A stretch of 64,000 nt of DNA from a bacterium (GCA_021796435.1 JAJYXM010000016.1:1060625-1124624); one strand, 5' to 3'; shown: positions 34,063 through 42,006, counted from the stretch's first letter. The notes: generated from the sequence alone by a model not told the origin. Made by a program: numbers and translations.

Positions 34063-34838
34063 CGTCTACCTCCATTACGAGAGCGGCGGACAGCGGAAGC
34101 CTGGCTGCAGGATTCCGTGATGCGTCCCTCCCAATCCTTCAGGGTCTCAGCAGCCCGTCTGGCTGCATCAACCTCCGCCTCTTTCTTGCTCGCGCCTTGC
34201 GCTTGCGACACAAGCACGAGTCCGACGTAACATCCGATGACGTAAGTCTTGGCGTGATCCGGGCCGTGCTCACGCAGCACCTGATATTTCGGAGTGAGGC
34301 CGAAACGCGCCTGCATATCTTCTTGGAACTTCCCCTTGGGGTCGTACTGGTCTGAGATGCTGCGCAACAGATGCACATGGAGGTAACGGTCGAGGAAAAG
34401 CCTACAGACGCCCAGACCTTGGTCGAGGAAAAGGGCGGCGACGAAAGCCTCGAAGACATTGGCGCAAATGTGCCTGAAAGCCTTGGGGTTGGATCGGTTG
34501 TCGCTGACCTGACCACGGGAAATGAACAGGGCCTCGTGCAGGCCACATGACATCGCGACGTCGGCCAGCGTATCCGTGCAGACCAACGCAGCACGGAAAC
34601 TCGTCAGGTGACCCTCGGCCTTGTCCGGAAACTTGCGGTAAAGCTGTTCAGTCACGATCAGCTCTACAACTGAGTCACCCAAGAACTCCAATCGTTCGTT
34701 GTGCCCGGTAGGGTGTGCGGCACACTCGTTCAGGAATGACCTGTGGGTCAGAGCTTCGACGAGGAGTAGACGGTTGTTGAAGCCTACACCGAGCCTCTCC
34801 TCAAGCGCAGCAAGCCGATCTTCAGTCGTCTTATCCAT
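34059..34838 (-). CDS. RNase III with Asp-to-Asn change in the second motif
   Basis: This 259-residue protein has normal RNase III architecture: nuclease domain (10-155) and dsRBD (166-234). The first signature is intact, HNERLEFLGDS with Glu51 and Asp55. In the second, the usual ADxFEA reads ANVFEA, so the metal ligand Asp is Asn127 while Glu130 is kept. The change may lower or alter metal-dependent cleavage. Its dsRBD (YVGLVLVSQAQGASKKEAE) resembles the first dsRBD of the tandem RNase III (FVGYVLVAKGSG), suggesting that they share a common source. It is the first gene of a three-gene operon with the sigma factor and the DnaA-like protein. Confidence 0.92.
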   Translation of the reverse strand: MDKTTEDRLAALEERLGVGFNNRLLLVEALTHRSFLNECAAHPTGHNERLEFLGDSVVELIVTEQLYRKFPDKAEGHLTSFRAALVCTDTLADVAMSCGLHEALFISRGQVSDNRSNPKAFRHICANVFEAFVAALFLDQGLGVCRLFLDRYLHVHLLRSISDQYDPKGKFQEDMQARFGLTPKYQVLREHGPDHAKTYVIGCYVGLVLVSQAQGASKKEAEVDAARRAAETLKDWEGRITESCSQASAVRRSRNGGRR

Positions 34839-34891
34839 CCTTTACTGATCCCTTTCTGTCTTTCTTCGGTTGGAAAGAGCGAGGCACCATA

Positions 34892-34959
34892 AATTGACCA
34901 GAAAAAAACGGTTTAGTCAAGACGAAATTGTTGACAAAAACCGTAAAAATTGGTATTTC
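34892..34959. promoter_or_regulatory. Symmetrical divergent promoter region of the island
   Basis: An inverted repeat of ACGGTTTAGTCAA (34,908-34,920) and TTGACAAAAACCGT (34,931-34,944), 10 nt apart, places two outward-facing TTGAC -35 boxes each followed by AAACCGT. Rightward: TTGACA, 17 nt, TATTTC (34,954-34,959), towards the HrpB-like gene. Leftward: TTGACT, 17 nt, TCAATT (34,892-34,897), towards the RNase III operon. Such symmetry suggests joint control by one regulator, perhaps an island protein. Confidence 0.6.
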
Positions 34960-35004
34960 GCATTATGCACATTCAATATCATCCCACAGAAAGGCGGATA
35001 CGTG

Positions 35005-37284
35005 ATGGCGAAGGAACTTCCGGTCTGGGGGGCCATTCCGAGCCTCCTCGAAGCGGTCAGTCGAGGCCGCAACGTCGTGCTTACGGCGCCACCCGGTTCC
35101 GGCAAGACGACGCAGGTGCCGCAAGCCCTGCTCGACAGCGGGTCTGTCCGAGGCTCGATCGTCGTGGTGCAGCCGCGGCGGGTCGCCTGTCGCGCAGTCA
35201 GCAAGTGGGTCGCGTCCGAACGCAAGATCGGGATCGGCGGAGAGGTTGGGTACATCGTCCGATACGACGGCAAGACATCATCGGATACCAAGATCCTGTA
35301 CGTGACAGATGGTGTCCTATTGCGCTTCCTCGAAAGGGATCCCGGACTCTCCTGGGCCGGTGCCGTCGTCTTCGACGAATTCCATGAGCGTCGGGCCACG
35401 ACCGACGTAGCACTGAGCCTGCTACGCACCGAACAGATGCGGCGACCATCACTACGGCTGCTCGTGATGTCTGCCACGATCGAGAGTACGCAGGTGAGCC
35501 GCTACCTTGATGCGGTCAACCTGGACGCGGCGGGCACGAGTTTTCCGGTCGAGGTACGTTACCAACCGATCGGTTCACATGACGAAGCGTTGGATGCGGT
35601 CGCTCCCGCGGTCGCCAGCCTGCATTCGTCGGACAAACCAGGAGACATCCTGGTGTTCCTGGCGGGCAAGGAAGAGATAAAGCGCGTCGCCGAGTCTATC
35701 GCTGCGTTCAAGCTGAAGGATGCGATCGTCCTGCCGCTACACGGAGAGCTGATGCGGAAGGCACAAGACCGCGTCTTCCGACCGACGAATGGGCGCAAAG
35801 TGATCCTGGCTACGAACGTCGCAGAAACCTCCGTGACCATACCGAACGTGCGCTGCGTCATCGATACGGGCTACGAGAAACGGGCGGATTATGATCCGGC
35901 CCTCGGCATCAACCGTCTGTCACTCATGCGCATCTCAAGGTCTTCAGCCGACCAACGCAAAGGCCGCGCGGGACGGGAAGCGCCTGGCCTGTGCATCCGC
36001 CTTTGGGACCGCAAGATACAGGACGAGATGGCCGAGCATGCGCCCGTCGAGATGTTGCGTACCGACCTTTCCGAGGTCGTCATGACGCTCAAGTCAGTCG
36101 GTATCGTGGATCCTCTGACTTTCCCCTTCCTGGAGCAACCGGAGACGGAGCGGCTGGAAGCGGCCGAACAGGGCCTGACGGATCTTGGTGCGCTGGGAGA
36201 AGACCGACGTTTGAGCCCTTTGGGCTGGCGCATGCTGCGTCTGCCTTTGCCGCCGCGCTATGCGCGTATGGTGGTGGAGAGCGAACACAGCGGCTGCCTC
36301 AAGGAGGTCGCCAGCATCGCAGCCCTGATGTCCGGGCGTCCGATACTCTACGACCAACGTGAGCTCGGGGAACGCGAGCATGGTCGGCTGCATTTCGCCC
36401 AGGACGATTCATCGGACTTCTTCTCGCTCCTCGAGATGTTCCGGGTCTCGCGTATACACCGTTGGACCGAGGGGTGGTGCGAGCAGAACGGCGTGAACTT
36501 CGATGCGCTCGAAGAGGCGATCCGGTTGCGGCGAAAGATCATCCATGCGGCGTTCACCCGCGGTTCGCCGCAGACCAACCGCCCCGGGGAGCCTGAGGCT
36601 ATCCGGCGCTGCATCCTAGCTGGGCTGGTCGATCGGGTGGCGCAGCAGGAGTCGCAATACAACTACCGGCTCACCAACGGTCTGGAGTGTAGCCTAGACG
36701 GGAACACTGTCGTGACCGGAAAACTGTTGGCTGCCGCCGATGTCAGGCTCAAGCGTCTGAAGAAGAACGATGCAAACCAGACAGCGACGCTGGGCTATGT
36801 CACTCGCGTGGATGCGGACATGTGCAGACGCGTGATGCCACGCTTGCTCAAGACCGTCATCATTCCCGTGTCATTCGACCGCAGCCTGGGGATCCTCACA
36901 GTGCGCGAAACTACCCGCTCCGGCGAGCTTCTGCTCGACAGCCTCGAGAGAAGGGTCGACATCGTCGAGGCTGTACATATCCTCGCCGAGCAGAAGCGGC
37001 GGGCCAAACTCAACGGATGGCATCGCGTAGATGTATCACCCGGCTTAAGACGTAAGTCGTATGTCGTCTGGCAGGGCCAGAAGATGCCGGTAGAGGCTCA
37101 AGATGCAGGCCCACACTGGGCCAGCGTCTATGGCAGCCAGTCACCTAAGATCATCCTGCGCGAGAAGATCGTCGTCCTGCCCGGGATCGAGGATGAAACG
37201 CCAGAGCCTTTGCCTGCGGATATCAGGCAGAAGGTGGAACGTACATCTTCCGCACTGTCCAAGCTGCTGAAAGCTTGCAGCTGA
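35005..37284 (+). CDS. HrpB-like DEFH-box helicase
   Basis: This 759-residue protein is a DExH helicase of the HrpA/HrpB type: Walker A APPGSGKTT (28-36), QPRRVACRA, Walker B DEFH (124-127, the HrpB form), SAT (156-158) and motif VI QRKGRAGR. A winged-helix and helical-bundle region and an HrpB-like C-terminus follow. Relatives unwind or remodel RNA, and HrpB itself has no settled role. It is the only plus-strand gene of the island and is divergent from the RNase III operon. I start at ATG 35,005, 7 nt after AAAGGCGG; an in-frame extension to 34,870 would cover the promoter. Confidence 0.92.
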   Translation: MAKELPVWGAIPSLLEAVSRGRNVVLTAPPGSGKTTQVPQALLDSGSVRGSIVVVQPRRVACRAVSKWVASERKIGIGGEVGYIVRYDGKTSSDTKILYVTDGVLLRFLERDPGLSWAGAVVFDEFHERRATTDVALSLLRTEQMRRPSLRLLVMSATIESTQVSRYLDAVNLDAAGTSFPVEVRYQPIGSHDEALDAVAPAVASLHSSDKPGDILVFLAGKEEIKRVAESIAAFKLKDAIVLPLHGELMRKAQDRVFRPTNGRKVILATNVAETSVTIPNVRCVIDTGYEKRADYDPALGINRLSLMRISRSSADQRKGRAGREAPGLCIRLWDRKIQDEMAEHAPVEMLRTDLSEVVMTLKSVGIVDPLTFPFLEQPETERLEAAEQGLTDLGALGEDRRLSPLGWRMLRLPLPPRYARMVVESEHSGCLKEVASIAALMSGRPILYDQRELGEREHGRLHFAQDDSSDFFSLLEMFRVSRIHRWTEGWCEQNGVNFDALEEAIRLRRKIIHAAFTRGSPQTNRPGEPEAIRRCILAGLVDRVAQQESQYNYRLTNGLECSLDGNTVVTGKLLAAADVRLKRLKKNDANQTATLGYVTRVDADMCRRVMPRLLKTVIIPVSFDRSLGILTVRETTRSGELLLDSLERRVDIVEAVHILAEQKRRAKLNGWHRVDVSPGLRRKSYVVWQGQKMPVEAQDAGPHWASVYGSQSPKIILREKIVVLPGIEDETPEPLPADIRQKVERTSSALSKLLKACS

Positions 37285-37294
37285 CCGGACTCGA

Positions 37295-37330
37295 AAGGGT
37301 CGCCAACTCATGGCGACCCTTAATTCTTTT
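37295..37330 (+). terminator. Terminator at the right end of the island
   Basis: AAGGGTCGCC, 7-nt loop, GGCGACCCTT and TAATTCTTTT form a clear terminator behind the HrpB-like gene. Its T-run ends exactly where the comF repeat begins. Confidence 0.85.
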
Positions 37331-37449
37331 CAACTCCCCACGGCTAGCGCAAGACCAAAAACTTTTTCTACTCCAGCCGCCTTCAAAACCCGCGCCGCTT
37401 CCTGCATGGTCGCACCTGTCGTGACCACATCGTCCACGAGTAGGATGTT
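37330..37449. repeat. Right direct repeat of the island (3' end of intact comF)
   Basis: These 120 bp match 26,633-26,746 except for one substitution and an extra 6 bp. They include the comF stop codon and the codons for its phosphoribosyltransferase core motif. They are the right attachment-like repeat. Confidence 0.9.
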
Positions 37450-38028
37450 TTTTGGGATACGGATACCGGGTTTTACGTAAAAGACGCCACTGATATTCGC
37501 ATGACGCATTAGGCCATGCCCCAAAGCAGCTTGAGTCGTCAGTGATTCTTTCCTTACCAAGATGTCTGCTATATGCGCCCAAGGCACAATCCTTTCTTTG
37601 ACTATGCCAGTCAACAAACAGGCTTGGTCGAATCCCCTGTTACGGATGCTTTTTGGTGCGCCGATCAGCGGTTGGATGGCCAAGTCAGGCAGACCAGCCC
37701 AAGGCCAGACGTCCAATCGGGCTCCACGCCAAACCCGAATATATTCGGCGACTACAGGCGCGATGACAGTGCCTCCCCGGTATTTGATGGAGTGGATGAC
37801 TTTGCGTAAACCCGGATCGTGATAAAAACCTGCTGCAACCAGTCCATCCAACGCGCTTTTGCGATTACAGCCTTCGACATGATTCGCATGGTTGCACGAA
37901 GGACAAAGGTTCTTCAGGGAGAATTCACATTTCGTGGAGCATTTTTTGCACCACCACGAGCCAAAGTCGTCACATACGACGCAACGCGGCGGAAACGCGA
38001 TGTCGAGCAAATACGAAAAGAATCCCAT
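37330..38028 (-). CDS. comF: ComF family competence protein
   Basis: This 232-residue protein is a full-length ComF: an N-terminal four-Cys zinc motif (CVVCDDFGSWWCKKC, then LCPSCNH) and a C-terminal phosphoribosyltransferase domain with the PRPP loop NILLVDDVVTTGATMQEAA (residues about 194-213). ComF acts in DNA uptake during natural transformation, probably with the ComFA helicase and DprA. dprA is also in this window (50,798). The gene's 3' end is the insertion site of the island, but the reading frame is complete. Confidence 0.93.
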   Translation of the reverse strand: MGFFSYLLDIAFPPRCVVCDDFGSWWCKKCSTKCEFSLKNLCPSCNHANHVEGCNRKSALDGLVAAGFYHDPGLRKVIHSIKYRGGTVIAPVVAEYIRVWRGARLDVWPWAGLPDLAIQPLIGAPKSIRNRGFDQACLLTGIVKERIVPWAHIADILVRKESLTTQAALGHGLMRHANISGVFYVKPGIRIPKNILLVDDVVTTGATMQEAARVLKAAGVEKVFGLALAVGS

Positions 38029-38072
38029 ATCCCACAGCTAACACGGATCTCGGATCGAAGCAACCAAAAAGA

Positions 38073-38090
38073 GGCGAATAATCATTCGCC
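38073..38090 (-). terminator. Terminator between the transfer operon and comF
   Basis: On the minus strand GGCGAAT, loop GATT, ATTCGCC and TCTTTTT form an intrinsic terminator, so comF is probably transcribed on its own. Confidence 0.75.
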
Positions 38091-38118
38091 CCCACCTGAA
38101 TCATGCTTAAAATCTTGG

Positions 38119-38751
38119 TTACAGGCTCTTATCCTCCCAAACCATTTCGTCCAGCAGGTAATCATTGCCCGTCGCTTGCACGAAAGTCACGGTCACTTTC
38201 TTGGCCATCGTCGAGACGGGAGTGGATGGATTGCCGTTGTCGATATTCTGGATAGCCTCGACGGTGAAGACGATCTTGGAATCCCCTATGCTGCCTTCGG
38301 TCAGCTTGACGGAGATCGAGCGAGTCGAGATCCCATAAGGTCCGGAGGACAACGGATGCGCCGCGACCATGGATGCCTGTTCTTGCTGCAGTTCTTCCTT
38401 GAACGTCAGGGAAGCGTCCAGCATGGCATCGGAATACCCCAGGAAACCGTTCTGGTTAGAACCGGATCCGATACGTTCGACGGACGTACGCGCCTTATTC
38501 TCGAGCACTTTCATGGGGTCGATCGGAGGAGGAGTGGCGGGCGCCACAGGCGTAGTCGTTTCCGTCTGCCCGCTGGGTTGTGAAGGCGTCGACGGCAGGC
38601 TCGCGGAAGGTTGCAGCGTCGTTGTCGTTTCAGGGACGGTCTGATCCGTAGGCTGTTGCTGGAAGAAAGGCGTGAGAAGCAGATACAGCCCCACTCCCAA
38701 AAGGAGCAGCACGATGAGGATGAGGATGGCCAGTTTAGTTCTCTTTTCCAT
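38119..38751 (-). CDS. Membrane-anchored protein at the end of the transfer operon
   Basis: This 210-residue protein has one N-terminal membrane helix (LAILILIVLLLLGVGLYLLL), a Pro/Thr/Ser-rich linker (30-85), and a C-terminal alpha/beta domain of about 120 residues with alternating strands (SISVKLTEGS, IVFTVEAI, KVTVTFVQAT). The layout is that of VirB8-like NTF2-fold proteins of type IV secretion systems, but I cannot confirm homology. It lies 16 nt after the VirB4 gene in the same operon. Confidence 0.6.
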   Translation of the reverse strand: MEKRTKLAILILIVLLLLGVGLYLLLTPFFQQQPTDQTVPETTTTLQPSASLPSTPSQPSGQTETTTPVAPATPPPIDPMKVLENKARTSVERIGSGSNQNGFLGYSDAMLDASLTFKEELQQEQASMVAAHPLSSGPYGISTRSISVKLTEGSIGDSKIVFTVEAIQNIDNGNPSTPVSTMAKKVTVTFVQATGNDYLLDEMVWEDKSL

Positions 38752-38767
38752 ATATGCTTGATATCAG

Positions 38768-40669
38768 TTACTTGCCGCCGCCTTCGAGCGCTTCCTGGAA
38801 TTCCTTCTTCTCCGCTTCGATCTTCAGGAGCTGGTTCGGGTCGGTGGTGACGATCTGATCCTCGGTGTATGAAGCCACAATCTGGATGGCGGCATGCTTG
38901 TTGCCCGCGAAGAAGATGCCTTCGCCTTTACCGGACTCTAGGAGCAGATATTTTTCGGATTGGGTGAGCAGGAAGACACGCGCGATCAGGTCTATGGCGG
39001 CCGGCGACTGTTTGAGCAGGAGCTGCATGGATGAGTTGGTCACGATGGCCTGGCCATAGGGCGAGGTCAAGAAGTCGTTCACGTCCTGCGTGATGGTGGT
39101 GATGCCGAGGAAATATTTACGGCAACGTTTGACCAGGGCGAAGATGAACTTGGCCGAATCTTCGTGTTGCATGAGCCACCAGGCTTCGTCGATGACCAGG
39201 ATGCGGCGCTTGCGTTCGGAGCGCACGACGTTCCAGATGTAGTTGACGATGGTGTAGATGGCCATAGGACGCAACTCGTCCTCCAGGTCGCGTACCGAGA
39301 AAGTGACGAGCTGGTTGTTCATCTTGACGGTCGTCGGTGAATTCAAGAGTCCGGAGAACGTGCCTTCGGTGAATTTCTTGAGGCGCACGACGATATCGCT
39401 CGTGCCTTCCATACCTTCCAGGATGTCCTGGAAGTCCTGCAGGATCGGCGGCTCGACCTTGGAGAGGTCGGCGCCGGGTACGATGTCTTTCTTGGCGTAA
39501 GTCTCGAGCAAAGCGCGATCCAAGAGCGAATCCTCGGCCACCGTTATCTTGCCCAACATCAGGCGCAACAAGCCCTTCATGGTGATGACGGCGCTGCGGA
39601 TGATGTCCTCGAGCGAGATGGCTTCACCGGAAGGTCGCGGAAGATCGAAAGGATTGATCTTCGCCTGGGAAGCGAGCGAGATGTTGATGTAGGTGCCGCC
39701 GACGGCATCAGACAGATGCTTATACTCCATTTCAGGGTCGATGACGATGACGTCCGTGCCCAACATCATGGAGCGCAGGATCTCGAGTTTGACGGCGTAG
39801 GATTTTCCGGCGCCTGATGTGGCGAAGACGACGGCGTTGGCGTTCTGCAAGGAAAAGCGGTCGAAGAGGATGAGCGACTGGTTGTGGCGGTTGATGCCGT
39901 ACATGATGCCGTTGTCGGACGTAAGCTCCGCCGAGGTGAACGGGAAGCTCGAGGCCAAAGGAGAGGTGCTCATGTTGAAGGTGATCATGAGCTCATCGTT
40001 GGCCAAAGGCAGAGTCGAATTGAAGCCTTGCTCCGCCTGGAAATACGCACGTTTGGTGTAGATCAACATCGAACCGAAAGTGGATTCGACGGTGTTCGAG
40101 AGGCGCTCCAGCTGCTCCGGCGAAGTCGAGTAGAACGTCACATAGAAAGCGAACTGGAAGAAGTGTTCGATGCCCTGCGTCAGGTCATCGCGCAATTGTT
40201 CGATGTCGCGCAGAGCTGTTTCGGCTATTGGGTCGCGCGGCTTGCCGCTCTCGGCATCCGAGGTTATCTGGGCTTCGAGGATACCGACTTTCTTCTTGAG
40301 CTGCTTGAGCACGACATCCGCCTTGATGGGATAGAAGAACATCGAGATGTCCATCTGCGCGTTCAGGTTGATGATGGGCGAAGACCATCCGACGGTGACG
40401 TAACGCGGGTAAGTGATGATGAACAGCGTCCTGACCCAGACGTCGCCCAGACGCACGAAGCTCGGCTCGACTTTCATCGAACTCGGCGCGATCAGGTCTT
40501 TGATGGACGCGACGCCCTTGCGGTATACCCGCTCCTCCTCCAGGGCGACACGCTGCTCCTGCTGCTGTTTCTTGAGCTCCGCGGCGCTCGGCGTCTTCTT
40601 GAGTCCGATACCACCGGCGGTGATGGCCGACGGCTCGAACTTTTTTTCCTCCTGTGTCTTGAATGCCAT
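38768..40669 (-). CDS. VirB4/TraC-type ATPase
   Basis: This 633-residue protein is the AAA+ motor of a type IV secretion or conjugation system. Walker A is ATSGAGKSYAVKLE (about residue 282), Walker B is RILVIDEAWWLM (about 492), and TTITQDVNDFL and QLLLKQSP match the VirB4 C-terminal core. The N-terminus has a charged linker. VirB4 powers pilus assembly and substrate transfer at the inner membrane. In Patescibacteria such genes are often chromosomal and may serve pili or DNA uptake rather than conjugation. Start AATATG without SD. Confidence 0.92.
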   Translation of the reverse strand: MAFKTQEEKKFEPSAITAGGIGLKKTPSAAELKKQQQEQRVALEEERVYRKGVASIKDLIAPSSMKVEPSFVRLGDVWVRTLFIITYPRYVTVGWSSPIINLNAQMDISMFFYPIKADVVLKQLKKKVGILEAQITSDAESGKPRDPIAETALRDIEQLRDDLTQGIEHFFQFAFYVTFYSTSPEQLERLSNTVESTFGSMLIYTKRAYFQAEQGFNSTLPLANDELMITFNMSTSPLASSFPFTSAELTSDNGIMYGINRHNQSLILFDRFSLQNANAVVFATSGAGKSYAVKLEILRSMMLGTDVIVIDPEMEYKHLSDAVGGTYINISLASQAKINPFDLPRPSGEAISLEDIIRSAVITMKGLLRLMLGKITVAEDSLLDRALLETYAKKDIVPGADLSKVEPPILQDFQDILEGMEGTSDIVVRLKKFTEGTFSGLLNSPTTVKMNNQLVTFSVRDLEDELRPMAIYTIVNYIWNVVRSERKRRILVIDEAWWLMQHEDSAKFIFALVKRCRKYFLGITTITQDVNDFLTSPYGQAIVTNSSMQLLLKQSPAAIDLIARVFLLTQSEKYLLLESGKGEGIFFAGNKHAAIQIVASYTEDQIVTTDPNQLLKIEAEKKEFQEALEGGGK

Positions 40670-40671
40670 AT

Positions 40672-40775
40672 TACGATTTAATTACAAATGCCAAATGACG
40701 AATGCCGAATCAGGGGTCTGAGTGGCCCGGACGTCCCGAACGTGCGTGATCCGTAATTCGTCATTCGTGATTCAA
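40672..40775. repeat. Palindromic intergenic repeat, copy A
   Basis: AATTACAAATGCCAAATGAC and a further AATG unit on one side face GTAATTCGTCATTCGTGATT on the other, forming a long imperfect hairpin. The core unit AATGACG/AATGCC is repeated. A second member lies at 41,457-41,548, one gene away. Confidence 0.7.
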
Positions 40776-41456
40776 TTAACCTTCGGTCTGAAGTTTCCCC
40801 GTGTTCACCATACGTTCGGTCTCGAACAGCTCCGGGTTGTACATGGTGTACAAGAGTTCGATGGTGCTTTGCGTATCGAGCATCACGGCGTTGAGCGACA
40901 TGGACTGCAGGCCGCTGATGATGGAGTTCACGCGCAGCATTAGCGATTCCTTGTTCTTGCGGAATTTCTCGTCGGACAGATGGATGGCGACGGACGGCGT
41001 GATGATCTCGGACATGCGCGCGAAGAAACCTTTCTGTTTGTCGGTCGAGGGATCGAGCGGGACGACGACGAAGAATTTCTTCTGCATGATGTCCCCTGTC
41101 TCGACCAGCCACTTGATGAAGTCGCGGTAATCGGTGATCTGGCGCTTCAGCAATTCGTTGCCCTGGCCTTTCTCGGCGTCCTTCAGCTTGCGCAGATACT
41201 CGTCGATGTTCATGCGGCGCGATTGGATCAGGATCTGGATAGGAAAATCCAAGCCGTTCAAGAACTGCATGTAGGCCTGCACTATGGCGTTCTGCTCATC
41301 CATGGACTTGAGCGAGAAGTTGATGCTCGAGACCAGAAGGATGCCGCGGATCGTCCCGTCTTTCATGATCACGATATCCTCCTTGATCTCCGCCACGTCG
41401 AGATATCGTTGGACCGGTACGCCAGGCTTACTGCCTGCAAGTTTGATGCTTTGCAT
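40776..41456 (-). CDS. TraC-like N-terminal domain protein of the transfer system
   Basis: This 226-residue protein matches the N-terminal, non-ATPase part of TraC/VirB4 proteins found as a separate gene in Patescibacteria: VQRYLDVAEIKEDIVIMKDG, IRGILLVSSINF, then a helical region with FPIQILIQSRRMNIDEYL. It has no Walker motifs. It precedes the VirB4 ATPase in the operon and probably binds it at the membrane. The gene ends at 40,776 and is separated from virB4 by a palindromic repeat. Confidence 0.8.
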   Translation of the reverse strand: MQSIKLAGSKPGVPVQRYLDVAEIKEDIVIMKDGTIRGILLVSSINFSLKSMDEQNAIVQAYMQFLNGLDFPIQILIQSRRMNIDEYLRKLKDAEKGQGNELLKRQITDYRDFIKWLVETGDIMQKKFFVVVPLDPSTDKQKGFFARMSEIITPSVAIHLSDEKFRKNKESLMLRVNSIISGLQSMSLNAVMLDTQSTIELLYTMYNPELFETERMVNTGKLQTEG

Positions 41457-41548
41457 AGGATAAATGACGAATTACAAATGACGAATGACGAATCTAGGCA
41501 CTTTTCTTCCCTTTAATTTGGCATTTGGCATTTGTAATTCGTAATTCT
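41457..41548. repeat. Palindromic intergenic repeat, copy B
   Basis: GAATTACAAATGACGAATGA on the left faces GGCATTTGGCATTTGTAATTC on the right (shown here in part), giving an imperfect inverted repeat of about 26 bp per arm around a 20-nt centre. It belongs to the same family as copy A. Confidence 0.7.
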
Positions 41549-41986
41549 TCATATATCCTCCTCCGGCTTATAAACGCCGCCGGTATTGACCACCAGCGAG
41601 AGGTCACGCAAACGGCTGCTTTCGGGTTTTTCCTTATGCGGCGTGACTTTGACCGGTGCCGAAATCTGGCTCTTCATGAATTCCCGCAACTCCGCTTCGG
41701 TGTGTCGTTTATCCCAGATGCGTAAAGCCGGACGCGTGACTGTCTGCAGCATGTTGACGAAGAAGACATGGAAAGGCTGGCCGTTGACTTTGACGAAGGC
41801 AAAAGTACTGCCCAAACCGGCGACGACGATGGTGAATACCAGGAAATAAGCGAACTGCAGGATCTTGAAGGCGATGAAGATGGAAAAAGCCGCGACCAAC
41901 ATGATCAAAAACTGCCTGACGGTGATCGGTCCCAGGATCTGGTCTTCTTTGTCTATGAATTGCGGTACGATGAACTTCTCTGGCAT
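41549..41986 (-). CDS. PrgI family protein
   Basis: This 145-residue protein has the PrgI layout: KFIVPQFIDKEDQILGPIT, then two adjacent membrane helices (FLIMLVAAFSIFIAFKIL, YFLVFTIVVAGLGSTFAFV) and a soluble tail with the phrase NGQPFHVFF. PrgI/VirB3-like proteins sit in the inner membrane and partner VirB4. Its place between the large VirB6-like region and the TraC-like gene is the common order in Patescibacteria. Confidence 0.88.
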   Translation of the reverse strand: MPEKFIVPQFIDKEDQILGPITVRQFLIMLVAAFSIFIAFKILQFAYFLVFTIVVAGLGSTFAFVKVNGQPFHVFFVNMLQTVTRPALRIWDKRHTEAELREFMKSQISAPVKVTPHKEKPESSRLRDLSLVVNTGGVYKPEEDI

Positions 41987-42006
41987 GGGATTAGATGGTA
42001 GCTAGG

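Larger units (their letters stand above)
26747..37329. mobile_element. 10.6-kb integrated island at the comF 3' end
   Basis: Direct repeats of the comF 3' end (26,633-26,746 and 37,330-37,449) flank six genes: two SF2 helicases, two RNase III proteins, a sigma-70 factor and a DnaA-domain-IV protein. By eye the DNA is richer in GC than both sides, and its genes use TTGACA promoters and GGAGGT ribosome binding sites that neighbours lack. Both ends carry terminators that face the boundary. The intact comF keeps its 3' end, as happens when an element inserts into a gene end and supplies a replacement. No integrase, transposase or relaxase is present, so how it moved is unknown. Confidence 0.8.

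Noticed and set aside
34870-35004. N-terminal extension of the HrpB-like helicase
   Set aside because: It would overlap the divergent promoters and has no ribosome binding site, whereas ATG 35,005 has a well-placed purine-rich motif.
26747-37329. A conjugative element or a complete prophage
   Set aside because: No relaxase, transfer, capsid, integrase or transposase gene is found in the island. The nearby VirB4 operon lies outside the repeats and looks chromosomal.
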